Positions 38,156 to 47,109 of a DNA stretch of 64,000 bases are shown in pieces. A model generated the notes under the pieces. It had not been told where the DNA came from, did not search any database, and worked only from the letters and a program-made list of their open reading frames with translations. The position numbers were made by a program, and so were the translations under genes. Source of the stretch: Alphaproteobacteria bacterium (lineage in GTDB: Bacteria; Pseudomonadota; Alphaproteobacteria; Oceanibaculales; Oceanibaculaceae); the NCBI GenBank assembly GCA_018823745.1, contig JAHJHR010000012.1, positions 620,001 to 684,000 on the forward strand, in the 5' to 3' direction. How positions within the stretch are numbered: the stretch's first letter is position 1; each line of letters begins with the position of its first letter.

Positions 38156-39025
38156 ATGTCCGATCCGAAAAACACCATCGCCTTCCAGGGCGTCCTCGGC
38201 GCTTTCTCCCATATGGCCAGCAAGGCAGCGATGCCGGAGATGGCGGTCCTGCCCTGCGCCAGCTTCGAGGAGATGCTGGACGCGGTGAAGAATGGCGATG
38301 CGCGCTTTGCCATGGTGCCGGTGGAGAATTCGGTCGCCGGGCGGGTGGCCGATATTCATCATTTGCTGCCGGAATCTGGCCTGCACATCATCGGTGAGCA
38401 TTTCCAGCGCATCGAGCTGGCGCTGCTGGCCCCCCGGGGCACGAAGATCGAAAGCCTGAAGCGGGTGCGCAGCCATTCCATGGCGCTGGCGCAATGCCGC
38501 AAGCTGATCCGCGAGCTGAAGCTGCAGGCCGTCGCCAGCACGGATACGGCGGGTGCCGCGGCGGAGCTGGCCGATCTGGGCGATCCGGAATGCGGCGCGC
38601 TGGCCTCGCCGCTGGCGGCGGAGATATATGATCTCGATATCCTGCGCCGCAATGTCGAGGACGCCACCCACAACACCACCCGCTTCCTGATCATGGCACG
38701 CGAGGGCATCATCCCGGCCATCGACAGCGGCACCATTGTCACCACCATCGTCTTCGCCGTGCGCAGCGTGCCGGCCGCGCTCTACAAGGCGCTGGGCGGT
38801 TTCGCGACGAATGGCGTGAACCTGACCAAGCTGGAAAGCTACATGGTCGGCGGCTCCTTCGAGGCGGCGCAATTTTACGTCGATGCCGAGGGCCACCCCG
38901 AGCAGCACTCGATGCAGCTGGCGCTGGAAGAGCTGAAATTCTTCTGCCCCAAGGGCGCGGTAAAGATTCTCGGCGTCTACCCCGCCGATCCTTACCGCGT
39001 CATCGCCAAGCAGAACGGGGCTTGA
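38156..39025 (+). CDS. pheA: prephenate dehydratase
   Basis: 289 residues, monofunctional dehydratase (no chorismate mutase domain), converting prephenate to phenylpyruvate in phenylalanine synthesis. It starts IAFQGVLGAFSHMAS. The catalytic ATHNTTRFLIM (TRF motif) lies near 175-185 and a C-terminal ACT domain for phenylalanine feedback near 200-285 (LGGFATNGVNLTKLESYM). In operon with kdsB (8-nt gap). Confidence 0.95.
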   Translation: MSDPKNTIAFQGVLGAFSHMASKAAMPEMAVLPCASFEEMLDAVKNGDARFAMVPVENSVAGRVADIHHLLPESGLHIIGEHFQRIELALLAPRGTKIESLKRVRSHSMALAQCRKLIRELKLQAVASTDTAGAAAELADLGDPECGALASPLAAEIYDLDILRRNVEDATHNTTRFLIMAREGIIPAIDSGTIVTTIVFAVRSVPAALYKALGGFATNGVNLTKLESYMVGGSFEAAQFYVDAEGHPEQHSMQLALEELKFFCPKGAVKILGVYPADPYRVIAKQNGA

Positions 39026-39047
39026 GGCTTTAAGGAAACCCTGAACC

Positions 39048-39962
39048 TCACCCGGTGCCGTCGATCCAGTCCTCGATCAGGCGGCGGGCGATGGAATCGG
39101 GGCGGGGCAGGCGCTTGCCGACGCTTTCGAAATCTCGCATTTCGGCGCGGGTGAACCAGGCGGCATCGACCAGCTCTTCCGGGTCCACGGTGATCGCGGT
39201 GCTTTCCGCGCGGGCATAGAAGCCCAGCATGATCGAGGACGGGAACGGCCAGGGCTGCGAGGAGTGGTAGCGCACGTCGCTCACCTTCACCCCGGTTTCC
39301 TCCTCGACCTCGCGGGCGACGGCCTCCTCCAGGCTTTCACCCGGCTCGACGAAGCCGGCCAGGGTGGAATACATGCCGTCGGCGAAGCGCGGCGCGCGGC
39401 CCAGCAAGGCGCGGTCGCCATCCTCAACCAGCATGATCACGGCCGGGTCGGTGCGCGGGAAATGCTCGGTCGCGCACTCCGGATTGCTGCATTTCAGCAC
39501 ATGGCCGGCCTTCTTCGACATGGTCGGCGATCCGCACAGCCCGCAGAACCGGTGGCGCAGCTGCCAGTACATCAGCCCGCGCGCATAGGCCAGCAGCGAG
39601 CCTTCCTGTCGGCCCAGCAGCGGGCCGACGCTGCGCAGATCGGCAAAGGCGCCGAGCGGCGCGAATTGCTCCTGTGCATCCGCCTCCTCAAGGTCGGAAA
39701 CATCGACCGCGACATAGGTGATGCCATCCTGGATGCCGAGCAGGGCGGTGTGCCGCTTGCCGTCGATCAGCGCCCGCGCCGCCTCCGGCTCCAGCAGAAC
39801 GGCGCGCGGCTCCGCCCCCTCGACGACCAGATTGCGGCTGCGCCAGACTGGCACCAGCCGGGTTTCCGGCTCCATCAGGCTGCGCTCCAGCCATTCCTCG
39901 CGCTGACGCAAGGCGGCGGCGCGGTCAAGCCCGCCATAGGCGTAGAAATTCATTTTCGGCAT
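39048..39962 (-). CDS. nudC: NAD(+) diphosphatase / NADH pyrophosphatase
   Basis: 304 residues. Zinc ribbon CGLCGS..CSNPEC (near 142-163), Nudix box GFVEPGESLEEAVAREVEEETGV near 207-229, and the NudC-specific SQPWPFPSSIML just after it. It hydrolyses NADH to NMNH and AMP and can remove NAD caps from RNA in E. coli. Start MPKMNFYAYGG; the internal ATG three codons on is also possible. Convergent with pheA (22-nt gap). Confidence 0.94.
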   Translation of the reverse strand: MPKMNFYAYGGLDRAAALRQREEWLERSLMEPETRLVPVWRSRNLVVEGAEPRAVLLEPEAARALIDGKRHTALLGIQDGITYVAVDVSDLEEADAQEQFAPLGAFADLRSVGPLLGRQEGSLLAYARGLMYWQLRHRFCGLCGSPTMSKKAGHVLKCSNPECATEHFPRTDPAVIMLVEDGDRALLGRAPRFADGMYSTLAGFVEPGESLEEAVAREVEEETGVKVSDVRYHSSQPWPFPSSIMLGFYARAESTAITVDPEELVDAAWFTRAEMRDFESVGKRLPRPDSIARRLIEDWIDGTG

Positions 39963-40072
39963 GGGGAGTTTCCTGGAATGCGGCGTTTGTTTTTATGCGT
40001 ACGAGAATAACGCAATCCGAGGATGACGCCACCAGCCCTTGCACTGCGCCGCGCCTTGCGCGATATAGGGGC

Positions 40073-40169
40073 CGGGAGGCTGGCGCGGACGGAGTTCTCG
40101 CCAACCCGGTCAGATCCGGAAGGAAGCAGCCGTAACGAGTTTCGCTTCGGGTCGTTGCCAGTCTCCTTA
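40073..40169 (+). ncRNA. ffs: signal recognition particle 4.5S RNA (small bacterial SRP RNA)
   Basis: The universally conserved SRP core is present: GGTCAGATCCGGAAGGAAGC (40108-40127) followed by AGCC. The ends pair: GGAGGCTGGC (40075-40084) with GCCAGTCTCC (40157-40166). Between them is the usual long hairpin closed by a TTTCGCTTCGGG-type stem. It scaffolds Ffh for membrane targeting. Position just upstream of dnaX is the common alphaproteobacterial arrangement. End points are estimated from the stem. Confidence 0.9.
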
Positions 40170-40184
40170 TTTCCCCCGGCCCTC

Positions 40185-40246
40185 CATCCGTTTCCTTCGA
40201 GACGGCGCTACGCGCCTCCTCAGGACGAGGGTCGCTTGGGAATGAC
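40185..40246. repeat. possible short palindromic intergenic element
   Basis: TTCCTTCGAGACGGCGCTAC followed by GCGCCTCCTCAGGA contains a GGCG..CGCC stem and looks like the widespread alphaproteobacterial intergenic elements of the CTTCGAGACG..CCTCAG type. A 12-mer from it (TCCTTCGAGACG, 40193-40204) recurs inverted at 35765-35776. Only one reasonably full copy is seen, so this is tentative. Confidence 0.35.
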
Positions 40247-40332
40247 GGCGGAACCTCTTATCATTGTCCTATCGGTCGTGGCTGTCGTAGCTTAGCGGAC
40301 GCCTTCACCGTTCCCGCAATCCGTACCGGGTG

Positions 40333-42180
40333 ATGACAGAACCGACCGCCGCTTCCCCGCAGACGCCCTACCGCGTTCTCGCGCGCAAATACCGGCCGCA
40401 GACCTTTGCCGAGATGATCGGTCAGGAGGCGCTGGTGCGCACGCTGGAGAACGCGATTGCGTCCGGCCGGCTGGCGCATGCCTTCATGCTGACCGGGGTG
40501 CGCGGCGTCGGCAAGACGACGACGGCGCGGATTCTGGCCCGTGCGCTGAACTGCACCGGGCCGGACGGCACCGGCGGGCCGACCGTCAGCCCCTGCGGTG
40601 TCTGCGATTCCTGCCGGGGCATTGCCGAGGACCGGCACCCCGACGTGCTGGAGATGGATGCCGCCAGCCGCACCGGCGTTGGCGACATACGCGAGCTGAT
40701 CGAGGGCGTGCGCTACCGGCCGGTCTCGGCGCGCTACAAGGTCTACATCATCGACGAAGTGCACATGCTCTCCAATGCGGCGTTCAACGCGCTGCTGAAG
40801 ACGCTGGAGGAGCCGCCGCCCGATGTGAAATTCATCTTCGCCACCACGGAAATCCGCAAGGTGCCGGTGACGGTGCTGTCGCGCTGCCAGCGTTTCGATC
40901 TGCGACGGGTCGAGCTGGACGTGCTGGCGAAGCATTTCGCGGCTATTGGCGGCAAGGAGGGCATTGCCATCGAGGAGGGCGCGCTACGCCTCGTCGCCCG
41001 CGCCGCCGATGGATCGGTGCGTGACGGGCTGTCGATCCTCGATCAGGCGATTGCGCTCAGCGGCCTCGGCGGCGAGGCTGGTGCGCAGGTCACCGAGGAA
41101 CAGGTCAGGGGCATGCTGGGCCTGGCCGACCGCGACCAGGCGCTCGACCTGTTCGATGCGGTGATGCGCGGCGATCCGGGTGCGGCGCTGGAGCGCCTGG
41201 CCGGGCTGCATGGCGTCGGCGCCGACCCGGTGGTGGTGATCCAGGATCTGCTGGAACTGACGCATTTCCTCACACGGCTGAAGGTCGCCCCGAAATCGGT
41301 GGCCGAATCCGGTCTGTCCGATGCCGAGCTGGCGCGCGGGCAGGAGATATCCTCGAAGCTGGGCATCGCTGCGCTGGCGCGGGCCTGGCAGATGCTGCTG
41401 AAGGGGCTGGGCGAGGTGCAGACCGCGCCGAACCCGCTGCAGGCCGCCGAGATGGTGCTGATCCGGCTGGCGCATGTCGCGGAACTGCCGCCGCCGGCCG
41501 ATCTGATCCGGCAGATTCGCGAGGGCGGTCCCGCTGTTGCGGCGACTGCTGCCGCCCCGGTTCAACCGGCAAGGCCATCTGCGCCCTCCGGGCCGGCCGC
41601 TGTCTCCGCCCCTGTGCCGGCCCCCGTAGGCGGTGACGAACCGCCGCCCTGGGTAACGTCCAGCCAGGGCGGCTCCGGCGGTGCGCAGGCGCTGCGCAGC
41701 CAGCCGCAGCCGGAAGCCGAATCCGGCCTGTCGCCGAACCCGCAGAGCTATGAGCAGGCGGTTGCCCTGTTCAGCACCAATCGCGAGGTGCTGCTGCAGA
41801 CCGAGCTGGAGATGAAGGCGCATCTGGTGCGCTTCGAGCCGGGCCGCATCGAATTGCGGCTGGAGCCGACGGCGCGCCCCGACCTGGCCAATCAGGTCGG
41901 CCGGTTCCTCACCGAATGGACCGGCCAGCGCTGGGTCGTCAGCCTGTCCAACGCTCCCGGCGCGCCCAGCCTGACCGAGCAGCGCCAGGCGGTGGAGAAT
42001 GAACGGCTTGCCCGCGCCGGTGAACATCCTTATGTGCAGTCGGTGAAACAGCACTTCCCCGGAGCGGTTATCGCGGATGTGCGGGTTCTGAAACCCGCAA
42101 TCGCGCCGCCGGTGCCGGAAGTCACCCTGTCAGGGGAGCTGGAAAGTGATGTCCCGGACGATCTCGAAGAAGAGGATTAG
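40333..42180 (+). CDS. dnaX: DNA polymerase III subunit gamma/tau
   Basis: 615 residues, the clamp-loader ATPase that also organises the replisome. Walker A GVRGVGKTTTARI near 48-60, four zinc-binding Cys (CGVCDSC and the earlier NCTGPD), DEVHMLSNAAFNALLKTLEEPP (Walker B/DExx) and the sensor SRCQRFDLR. After the ATPase (to about 365) come a Pro/Ala-rich linker and a tau C-terminal region. I see no A-rich slippery sequence, so only tau is likely made. ATG 40333 chosen; a GTG one codon earlier is equally possible. Confidence 0.95.
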   Translation: MTEPTAASPQTPYRVLARKYRPQTFAEMIGQEALVRTLENAIASGRLAHAFMLTGVRGVGKTTTARILARALNCTGPDGTGGPTVSPCGVCDSCRGIAEDRHPDVLEMDAASRTGVGDIRELIEGVRYRPVSARYKVYIIDEVHMLSNAAFNALLKTLEEPPPDVKFIFATTEIRKVPVTVLSRCQRFDLRRVELDVLAKHFAAIGGKEGIAIEEGALRLVARAADGSVRDGLSILDQAIALSGLGGEAGAQVTEEQVRGMLGLADRDQALDLFDAVMRGDPGAALERLAGLHGVGADPVVVIQDLLELTHFLTRLKVAPKSVAESGLSDAELARGQEISSKLGIAALARAWQMLLKGLGEVQTAPNPLQAAEMVLIRLAHVAELPPPADLIRQIREGGPAVAATAAAPVQPARPSAPSGPAAVSAPVPAPVGGDEPPPWVTSSQGGSGGAQALRSQPQPEAESGLSPNPQSYEQAVALFSTNREVLLQTELEMKAHLVRFEPGRIELRLEPTARPDLANQVGRFLTEWTGQRWVVSLSNAPGAPSLTEQRQAVENERLARAGEHPYVQSVKQHFPGAVIADVRVLKPAIAPPVPEVTLSGELESDVPDDLEEED

Positions 42181-42183
42181 GCG

Positions 42184-42507
42184 TTGAAGAATCTCGCCCA
42201 GATGATGAAGCAGGCGCAGCAGATGCAGTCCAAGATGGCCGATATGCAGGCCGAGCTGGAGCGTCAGGAAATCGGCGGCCAGTCCGGCGGCGGCATGGTC
42301 AGGGTGACGCTGAACGGCAAGGGCGAGATGCGCGGCATCAAGATCGACCCGGCGCTGGTCCAGCCCGATGATGTCGAGGTGCTGGAGGATCTGATCATCG
42401 CCGCGACCAACGACGCCAAGGCCAAGGTCGAGGCCCATATGGCCGAGGAAATGCAGAAGCTGACCGGCGGCCTGTCCCTGCCGCCCGGCATGAAGCTGCC
42501 GTTCTGA
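42184..42507 (+). CDS. YbaB/EbfC family nucleoid-associated protein
   Basis: 107 residues, TTG start behind [33 protein letters not shown] is the family's N-terminal coiled coil; then [17 protein letters not shown] and [30 protein letters not shown], ending [12 protein letters not shown]. It binds DNA as a tweezer-like dimer. It follows dnaX by 3 nt. The usual third member recR is not next; a palindromic repeat and a gene on the other strand occur instead. Confidence 0.94.
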   Translation: MKNLAQMMKQAQQMQSKMADMQAELERQEIGGQSGGGMVRVTLNGKGEMRGIKIDPALVQPDDVEVLEDLIIAATNDAKAKVEAHMAEEMQKLTGGLSLPPGMKLPF

Positions 42508-42541
42508 GAATTAGCCGACCTTCTTACTTACCCCATTTCAC

Positions 42542-42643
42542 TCGTCATTCCCGGGCTTGTCCCGGGAATCCAAGGTTCAGCTTACTCGACCTACATCCAG
42601 ATAGCGGAAGCATGGACCCCCGGCACAAGGCCGGGGGTGACGG
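42542..42643. repeat. dispersed paired-hairpin element, copy D (partner of B)
   Basis: About 102 bp, inverted relative to 18828-18928. Left hairpin ATTCCCGGG-CTTGT-CCCGGGAAT, right hairpin ACCCCCGGC..GCCGGGGGT, joined by about 45 bp. The pair change relative to copy B (C-G to G-C) keeps the left stem perfect. It lies between ybaB and the convergent degenerate-EAL gene and could terminate both. Confidence 0.85.
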
Positions 42644-42693
42644 GTAGAGCGTATGGATATGGGTATGTGAAGGATGCCTTTGCCAGACAGCCT

Positions 42694-43941
42694 TTAAATC
42701 CGGCGGCCCTCGGCCAGCAGCTTGTCGACATGCCGGCCCTGGAACATTGTGATGCCGAGCGACTGGCCGAAGCGGACCGCCTCGTCGCTGTCGCAGCGGC
42801 ACAGGATGATGCGGGCCCGGCCGCAGCGGTCGACATGCTGTTTCAGCTCGCCAACGCGCGAGCCGGCAGCGTCATCGGCCATGTCCGGCGACCAGATCAC
42901 CTTCAGCAGGTCGAGGCCGAGGCGCTCGCGGTCGATGAACTGAATGGTCAGGTGGTTCAGCCCGTCCAGGCAGATGCGGTAGCCGCGTTCGCGCAGGAAG
43001 TCGCGGGCGAAGACATAGGCGCCCATATCGCCGAAAATATCGATCTTCTGCAATTCGACGACCACCGTGCCGCGCGCCACGGCCTTCAGGCTGGAATCGA
43101 AATTCAGGAAATGCGGCGACAGGATCGTCGAGACATTCAGGTTGATCGAGAAGGAACTGGCGATCGAGCTGTCGTCGTTGCGCATCAGCAATGACAGCAT
43201 GCGCACGTCCAGCGTCTGCGTCAGATGCTGGAACAGCCACGGATTCACATGGATATCGTATTCCGGCAGCATGGTCTGCTGCAGATCGGCGATGGAGATA
43301 TACAGCTCCTGGAACACCGGCTGCGGCGGCATGCCCGGCGTGATCGCGCAGATCGACTGGCGGCGCATCAGGTTCGACATGTCGGCGCGGGCGAGGAACT
43401 GTTCCAGCTTGCCCAGCTGTTCCGGCTCGATCGGGCGGCGGCCGGTCTTCTTCGGCGCGCCCTTGGCGTCTACCGCCGTCGCCATGCGGGACTGGCGCTC
43501 GCGTTCCCGGTGCAGCTTTTTCGAGACTTCCAGCACGTCGTCATACTGGGATTCGAGATTGTACCAGGTGCAGAATTTGTGGATGTCTTCCTCGTCATCG
43601 CCCTGCGCCAGCGGGTCTTCGCTGAACAGGAAACGCACCTTCATCACGGCGGTGTCGATATCCTGCAGCGACGCCCCCTTGCAGATGAAGAAGATGTCGG
43701 AGGTCGACAGGATGAAGGTCTGGCCCTCGTAATTCTGGACGATGCCCTCGAAGGTCGCGGCGGCGATGCGGATATGGTGGTCGCGCCGGTTGTTCGGGCG
43801 CAGGCGCGACAGATGCAGATGCACGGCCATCCGGCCGGCAAGATTGTTGCGGCTGAGGCGCTGCAGGTAGTCCAGGAGCATATATTCCTGGCTGGGGCCG
43901 CGCGTTCCGGACCCCTGCACGGCCTGTGTCAACATTGCCAT
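42694..43941 (-). CDS. degenerate EAL-domain protein (possible GGDEF-like N-terminus)
   Basis: 415 residues. The C-terminal half (about 190-410) follows the EAL fold: PVFQELYISIADLQQTMLP, FSINLNVSTILSPHFL (usual LSVNLS..L..P.F), VVVELQK, then RERGYRICLDGLNHLTIQF where active enzymes have LALDDFG. The catalytic Glu and Asp pair are missing, so it cannot hydrolyse c-di-GMP. The N-terminal part (RMAVHLHLSRLRP.., GQTFILSTSDIFFICKG) could be a ruined GGDEF domain; this is inference. A Lys/Arg-rich linker lies near 150-175. SD GGGGAG. It is divergent from the Wza-like gene and may be a signalling adaptor. Confidence 0.7.
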   Translation of the reverse strand: MAMLTQAVQGSGTRGPSQEYMLLDYLQRLSRNNLAGRMAVHLHLSRLRPNNRRDHHIRIAAATFEGIVQNYEGQTFILSTSDIFFICKGASLQDIDTAVMKVRFLFSEDPLAQGDDEEDIHKFCTWYNLESQYDDVLEVSKKLHRERERQSRMATAVDAKGAPKKTGRRPIEPEQLGKLEQFLARADMSNLMRRQSICAITPGMPPQPVFQELYISIADLQQTMLPEYDIHVNPWLFQHLTQTLDVRMLSLLMRNDDSSIASSFSINLNVSTILSPHFLNFDSSLKAVARGTVVVELQKIDIFGDMGAYVFARDFLRERGYRICLDGLNHLTIQFIDRERLGLDLLKVIWSPDMADDAAGSRVGELKQHVDRCGRARIILCRCDSDEAVRFGQSLGITMFQGRHVDKLLAEGRRI

Positions 43942-44281
43942 CTAATCCCACTCCCCGCTTGCGGGTTTGTTCCACCACCACCAAAGAGCCGGCCCCGATA
44001 ATCAGGACCGGTTTGTTGCTCCGGCTCATCGACCGGATTCAACTAATTTAGGCTGTCATATGCTCGATAGGGAAAATTGTATAGAATTTCATGGATATTT
44101 GGAATGGCTGGTATGAGCGGATCGGTTCGGATGAGCAAAAAAACCTCCAATTTTCCGATGCACGCCCATAATCCGGGGGGTAAATATTGTCACGCTGTCG
44201 AAATGACCGGCCTGCTTGCAAGTCTAGGCGATTGCGGCGACCATGATTCAGGAACAGGCTTATGAAGTTGGGGACAGAGTA
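43942..44281. other. divergent intergenic region before the EPS-type genes
   Basis: 340 nt between the degenerate EAL gene and the Wza-like lipoprotein gene, AT-richer than the genes around it (for example AGGGAAAATTGTATAGAATT). It must hold promoters for both directions. A small CCCGC-TT-GCGGG stem lies near 43955. A 62-codon ORF at 44077-44265 has no support. I cannot name a specific operator. Confidence 0.5.
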
Positions 44282-44869
44282 ATGGGCCGGTGGAAGGCGA
44301 TGGCGGCAGCGGCATGTATTGGCGGTGGCCTATCCCTGGCAGGCTGCGCCGCGCCGGCTGCTCCAACTGTGGCACAGCCTGCACCGGCCATGGCACCTGC
44401 CGATATCCTGTCCGCCTACCGGCTGGCTGCGGGTGATTCCATCCGGGTCGTGGTCTGGGGCCAGAACGACCTGACCACCGAGGCGACCATCGGGACGGGC
44501 GGCAGCGTCGCGATGCCGCTGATCGGCGACGTCACCGCCAGCGGCCGCACCGCCCCGGAAATCCGCCAGGAGATCGCACAGCGCCTGGGCGCGCGCTATC
44601 TGGTCGATCCCGATGTGCGGCTGGAGGTGATGGAATATCGCCCCTTCTTCATTCAGGGCCAGGTCGCCCGTCCCGGCCGCTATGCCTATAGCCCGGCGCT
44701 GGATCTGCGCCAGGCCGTGCTGCTGGCCGGCGGCTATACCGATCGCGCCCGGCCAGAAGGCCTCACCATCATCCGCGATACCGGCGAGCGCCGCGTCGAG
44801 CTGCGCGCGGAGCCGGCATCCTCCGTGCTGCCGGGCGATGTGATCGATGTGCCCCGCAGCGGTTCTTAA
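44282..44869 (+). CDS. polysaccharide export lipoprotein (Wza/Poly_export family)
   Basis: 195 residues from ATG 44282, where a perfect lipoprotein signal begins (MGRWKAMAAAACIGGGLSLAGC, Cys22). An in-frame ATG at 44243 would bury it. The Poly_export domain follows: YRLAAGDSIRVVVWGQNDLT, IGTGGSVAMPLIGDVTASG, and RYLVDPDVRLEVMEYRPFFI; then an SLBB-like domain with GQVARPGRYAY and LRQAVLLAGGYTDRA. It is shorter than E. coli Wza (which has two or more SLBB domains and an alpha-helical barrel), so it is a minimal exporter of the type found in alphaproteobacterial EPS loci. Confidence 0.88.
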   Translation: MGRWKAMAAAACIGGGLSLAGCAAPAAPTVAQPAPAMAPADILSAYRLAAGDSIRVVVWGQNDLTTEATIGTGGSVAMPLIGDVTASGRTAPEIRQEIAQRLGARYLVDPDVRLEVMEYRPFFIQGQVARPGRYAYSPALDLRQAVLLAGGYTDRARPEGLTIIRDTGERRVELRAEPASSVLPGDVIDVPRSGS

Positions 44870-44884
44870 AGGAAGGGCAGCTGC

Positions 44885-47104
44885 ATGAGCACGCCTTTGG
44901 CCCCGTTGCAGCCCGCCTTCTTCCGGCCGGGTGCCGCCCTGCCGCCGGTCGACCGGCCGGTGCCGCTGCGCCGGGGGCTGCGCCGCAACAAGCTGCTTTT
45001 CGCCGTCAGCTTCCTGGTCCTGGCCGGCATCGGGCTGGCGATTGTCGCCGCTTTGCCGGATCGCTACCGCGCCACGACGGAGCTGGTGTTCCAGGACCGC
45101 AGCTCCGGCTTTGGCGGCAGTGCGCCGCTGATGCTGGACCGCAATGCCATCGAGACCGAAGCCGCGATCATCGGGTCGCGTGAGCTGGCCCTGCGCGCCG
45201 TCGATGCGCTGGGGCTGGTCGAGGATGCCGGCTTCAACCCGGCCCTCCAGCCCAGCCTGTCCTTCGCCTTCGGGGCCTGGCTGCGCGAGCAGGTGCTGGT
45301 GCCGCTGGGCATGACCCCGCCGCTGGCGGCCCAGCCGATGCCGCCGCGCGGCTTTCTGGTTGAGCGCGCCGGCGATGCCTATCTGGCGCGGCTGTCGGTG
45401 AAGCCGGCGGAGAATGCCCGCATTGTTGCCGTGACCTTCACCGCCGACAGCCCGGCTTTGGCCGCACGGGCCGCCGACATGACCGCCCGGCTCTATGTCG
45501 AGGGGCGGGTGCAGGAGCGTGCCGCCGGCGCGCGCCGGGCCGATGAATGGCTGGGCGGCCGGCTGGAGCGGATGCGCGAGGATGTCATGGCCGCCAATGG
45601 CCGGCTGGATGCCTTCCGGCGCGAGACCGGCATGCTGGAGGCCAATGGCGCCTCGATCTTTCGCGAGCAGCTGGCCCAGGTGAATGCCCAGCTTGTCGTT
45701 GCCCGTGGCGCGCGCACCGAGGCCGAGGCCCGTGCCGCCCAGGTGCGCCGGCTGATCGCCCAGCCCGGTGGGCTGGAGACGGCGGCGGCGGTGCTGAATG
45801 CCGATCTGGTGCGCCAGCTGCGCCTGCAGGAAACCGCACAGCAGGGCCGTATCGCCGAATTGCGCGTGCAGTACAAGGACGACCACCCCCGCCTGCAGGA
45901 AGCGCTGCGCGAGCTGGACGGGCTGCGCCGGAGCATTGCCGACGAGGTCTCGAAGATCGGCATCAGCCTCGGCAATGAGGTCGAGGTGGCGCGCGCCCGG
46001 GAGAACGCCCTGCAGCAGGAGGTCGAGCGCCTGCAGCTGCTGGTCGATGCCCGTAACGAGACGCTGCTCTCGATGCGCGCGCTGGAAAATGACCTGCGCT
46101 CGCGCACCCAGCTTTACGAGGTGATGCTCGCGCGCTTCAACGAGGCGAAGCTGCAGGATGAAAGCCTGGCCGGGCCGGAGGCGCGGGTGATCTCCGCCGC
46201 TGTGCCGCCGGCCGAGCCGGTCTTCCCCGACCGTGCCACCCTGGCCGGGCTGGCGCTGCTGCTGGCGGCCCTGCTGGCGGCGCTGGTCGCCGGGCTGCGC
46301 GAGCGGCTGCGCAGCGGCTTCGGCAGTATCCGCCAGGTTGAGGCGGCGACTGGCCTGCCCGTGCTGGGCACGCTGCCCAGCCTGCCGCGCAATGTGCTGA
46401 GCGGGGCGCAGCCGCATGAGCTGGCGCTGGATATTCCGACCTCCGATTATGCCGAGGCGATTCGCGGGCTGCGCGCCGGGCTGACCCTGGCCGGCGGCGA
46501 ACGGCCTTTGCGCAGCGTGCTCGTCACCTCCTCGCGCGATGGCGAGGGCAAGACGACGACGGCGCTCAGCCTCGCCGCGCTGGCCGCCAAGGCCGGCCGC
46601 CGGGTGCTGCTGATCGACGCCGATATGCGCGACCCCGGCATTGGCCCGGCGCTGTATTTCCCGCATGAGCGGGGTCTGTCGACCTATCTGTCCGGCGAGG
46701 CGACGGCCGAGGCGGTGACCGAATTCCATCTCGCCTGCGGCTTCTATTTCATCCCGGCGGGGCGGATCGAGGAAGACCCGGCCTCGTTGCTGTCCAGCCC
46801 GGCCTTGCAGGCGCTGTTGCAGCAGAAATCCGGCGAGTTCGACCTGATCGTGATCGACAGCCCGGCCGTACTGGACGCGCCCGATGCGCTGCTGGTCGCG
46901 CGTCTGGTCGATGCCACGCTCTATGTCGTGGCGGCGGAGACGGTGCGGCGCGACCGGGTGCGCGCCGGGTTGCAGGCGCTGCGCAATGCCGGCGGGGCGG
47001 TGCTGGGCACGGTGGTGACGCGGCTCGATTCGCGCCGCCAGGCCGCCGAGGATTCGGCCTATGTGCCCACTCTGATCGAGGATCGCCGGCAGCCCGCCGG
47101 CTGA
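44885..47104 (+). CDS. Wzc-like polysaccharide co-polymerase with CpsD/BY-kinase-type ATPase
   Basis: 739 residues. A Wzz domain with first transmembrane helix at 37-57, a long periplasmic coiled-coil region (about 190-430) and a second helix near 452-475 (ATLAGLALLLAALLAALVAG). The cytoplasmic ATPase follows, with Walker A SRDGEGKTT near 550-558, Walker A' LLIDADMRDPG near 575 and Walker B DLIVIDSPAVLDAPDA near 652. The C-terminus has only one Tyr (SAYVPTL), not the tyrosine cluster of true BY-kinases, so kinase activity is doubtful. It sets chain length or couples export with the lipoprotein 15 nt upstream. Confidence 0.88.
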   Translation: MSTPLAPLQPAFFRPGAALPPVDRPVPLRRGLRRNKLLFAVSFLVLAGIGLAIVAALPDRYRATTELVFQDRSSGFGGSAPLMLDRNAIETEAAIIGSRELALRAVDALGLVEDAGFNPALQPSLSFAFGAWLREQVLVPLGMTPPLAAQPMPPRGFLVERAGDAYLARLSVKPAENARIVAVTFTADSPALAARAADMTARLYVEGRVQERAAGARRADEWLGGRLERMREDVMAANGRLDAFRRETGMLEANGASIFREQLAQVNAQLVVARGARTEAEARAAQVRRLIAQPGGLETAAAVLNADLVRQLRLQETAQQGRIAELRVQYKDDHPRLQEALRELDGLRRSIADEVSKIGISLGNEVEVARARENALQQEVERLQLLVDARNETLLSMRALENDLRSRTQLYEVMLARFNEAKLQDESLAGPEARVISAAVPPAEPVFPDRATLAGLALLLAALLAALVAGLRERLRSGFGSIRQVEAATGLPVLGTLPSLPRNVLSGAQPHELALDIPTSDYAEAIRGLRAGLTLAGGERPLRSVLVTSSRDGEGKTTTALSLAALAAKAGRRVLLIDADMRDPGIGPALYFPHERGLSTYLSGEATAEAVTEFHLACGFYFIPAGRIEEDPASLLSSPALQALLQQKSGEFDLIVIDSPAVLDAPDALLVARLVDATLYVVAAETVRRDRVRAGLQALRNAGGAVLGTVVTRLDSRRQAAEDSAYVPTLIEDRRQPAG

Positions 47105-47109
47105 CCGCC

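Noticed and set aside
40333-42180. Programmed frameshift in dnaX producing gamma
   Set aside because: No A-rich slippery heptamer was found in the linker region; only tau is supported.
44077-44265. 62-codon ORF between the EAL-like and Wza-like genes
   Set aside because: No SD or homology seen, sits in the divergent promoter region.
44330-46729. 799-codon minus-strand ORF opposite the Wza- and Wzc-like genes
   Set aside because: Antisense to genes with clear signal peptide, Walker motifs and operon spacing.
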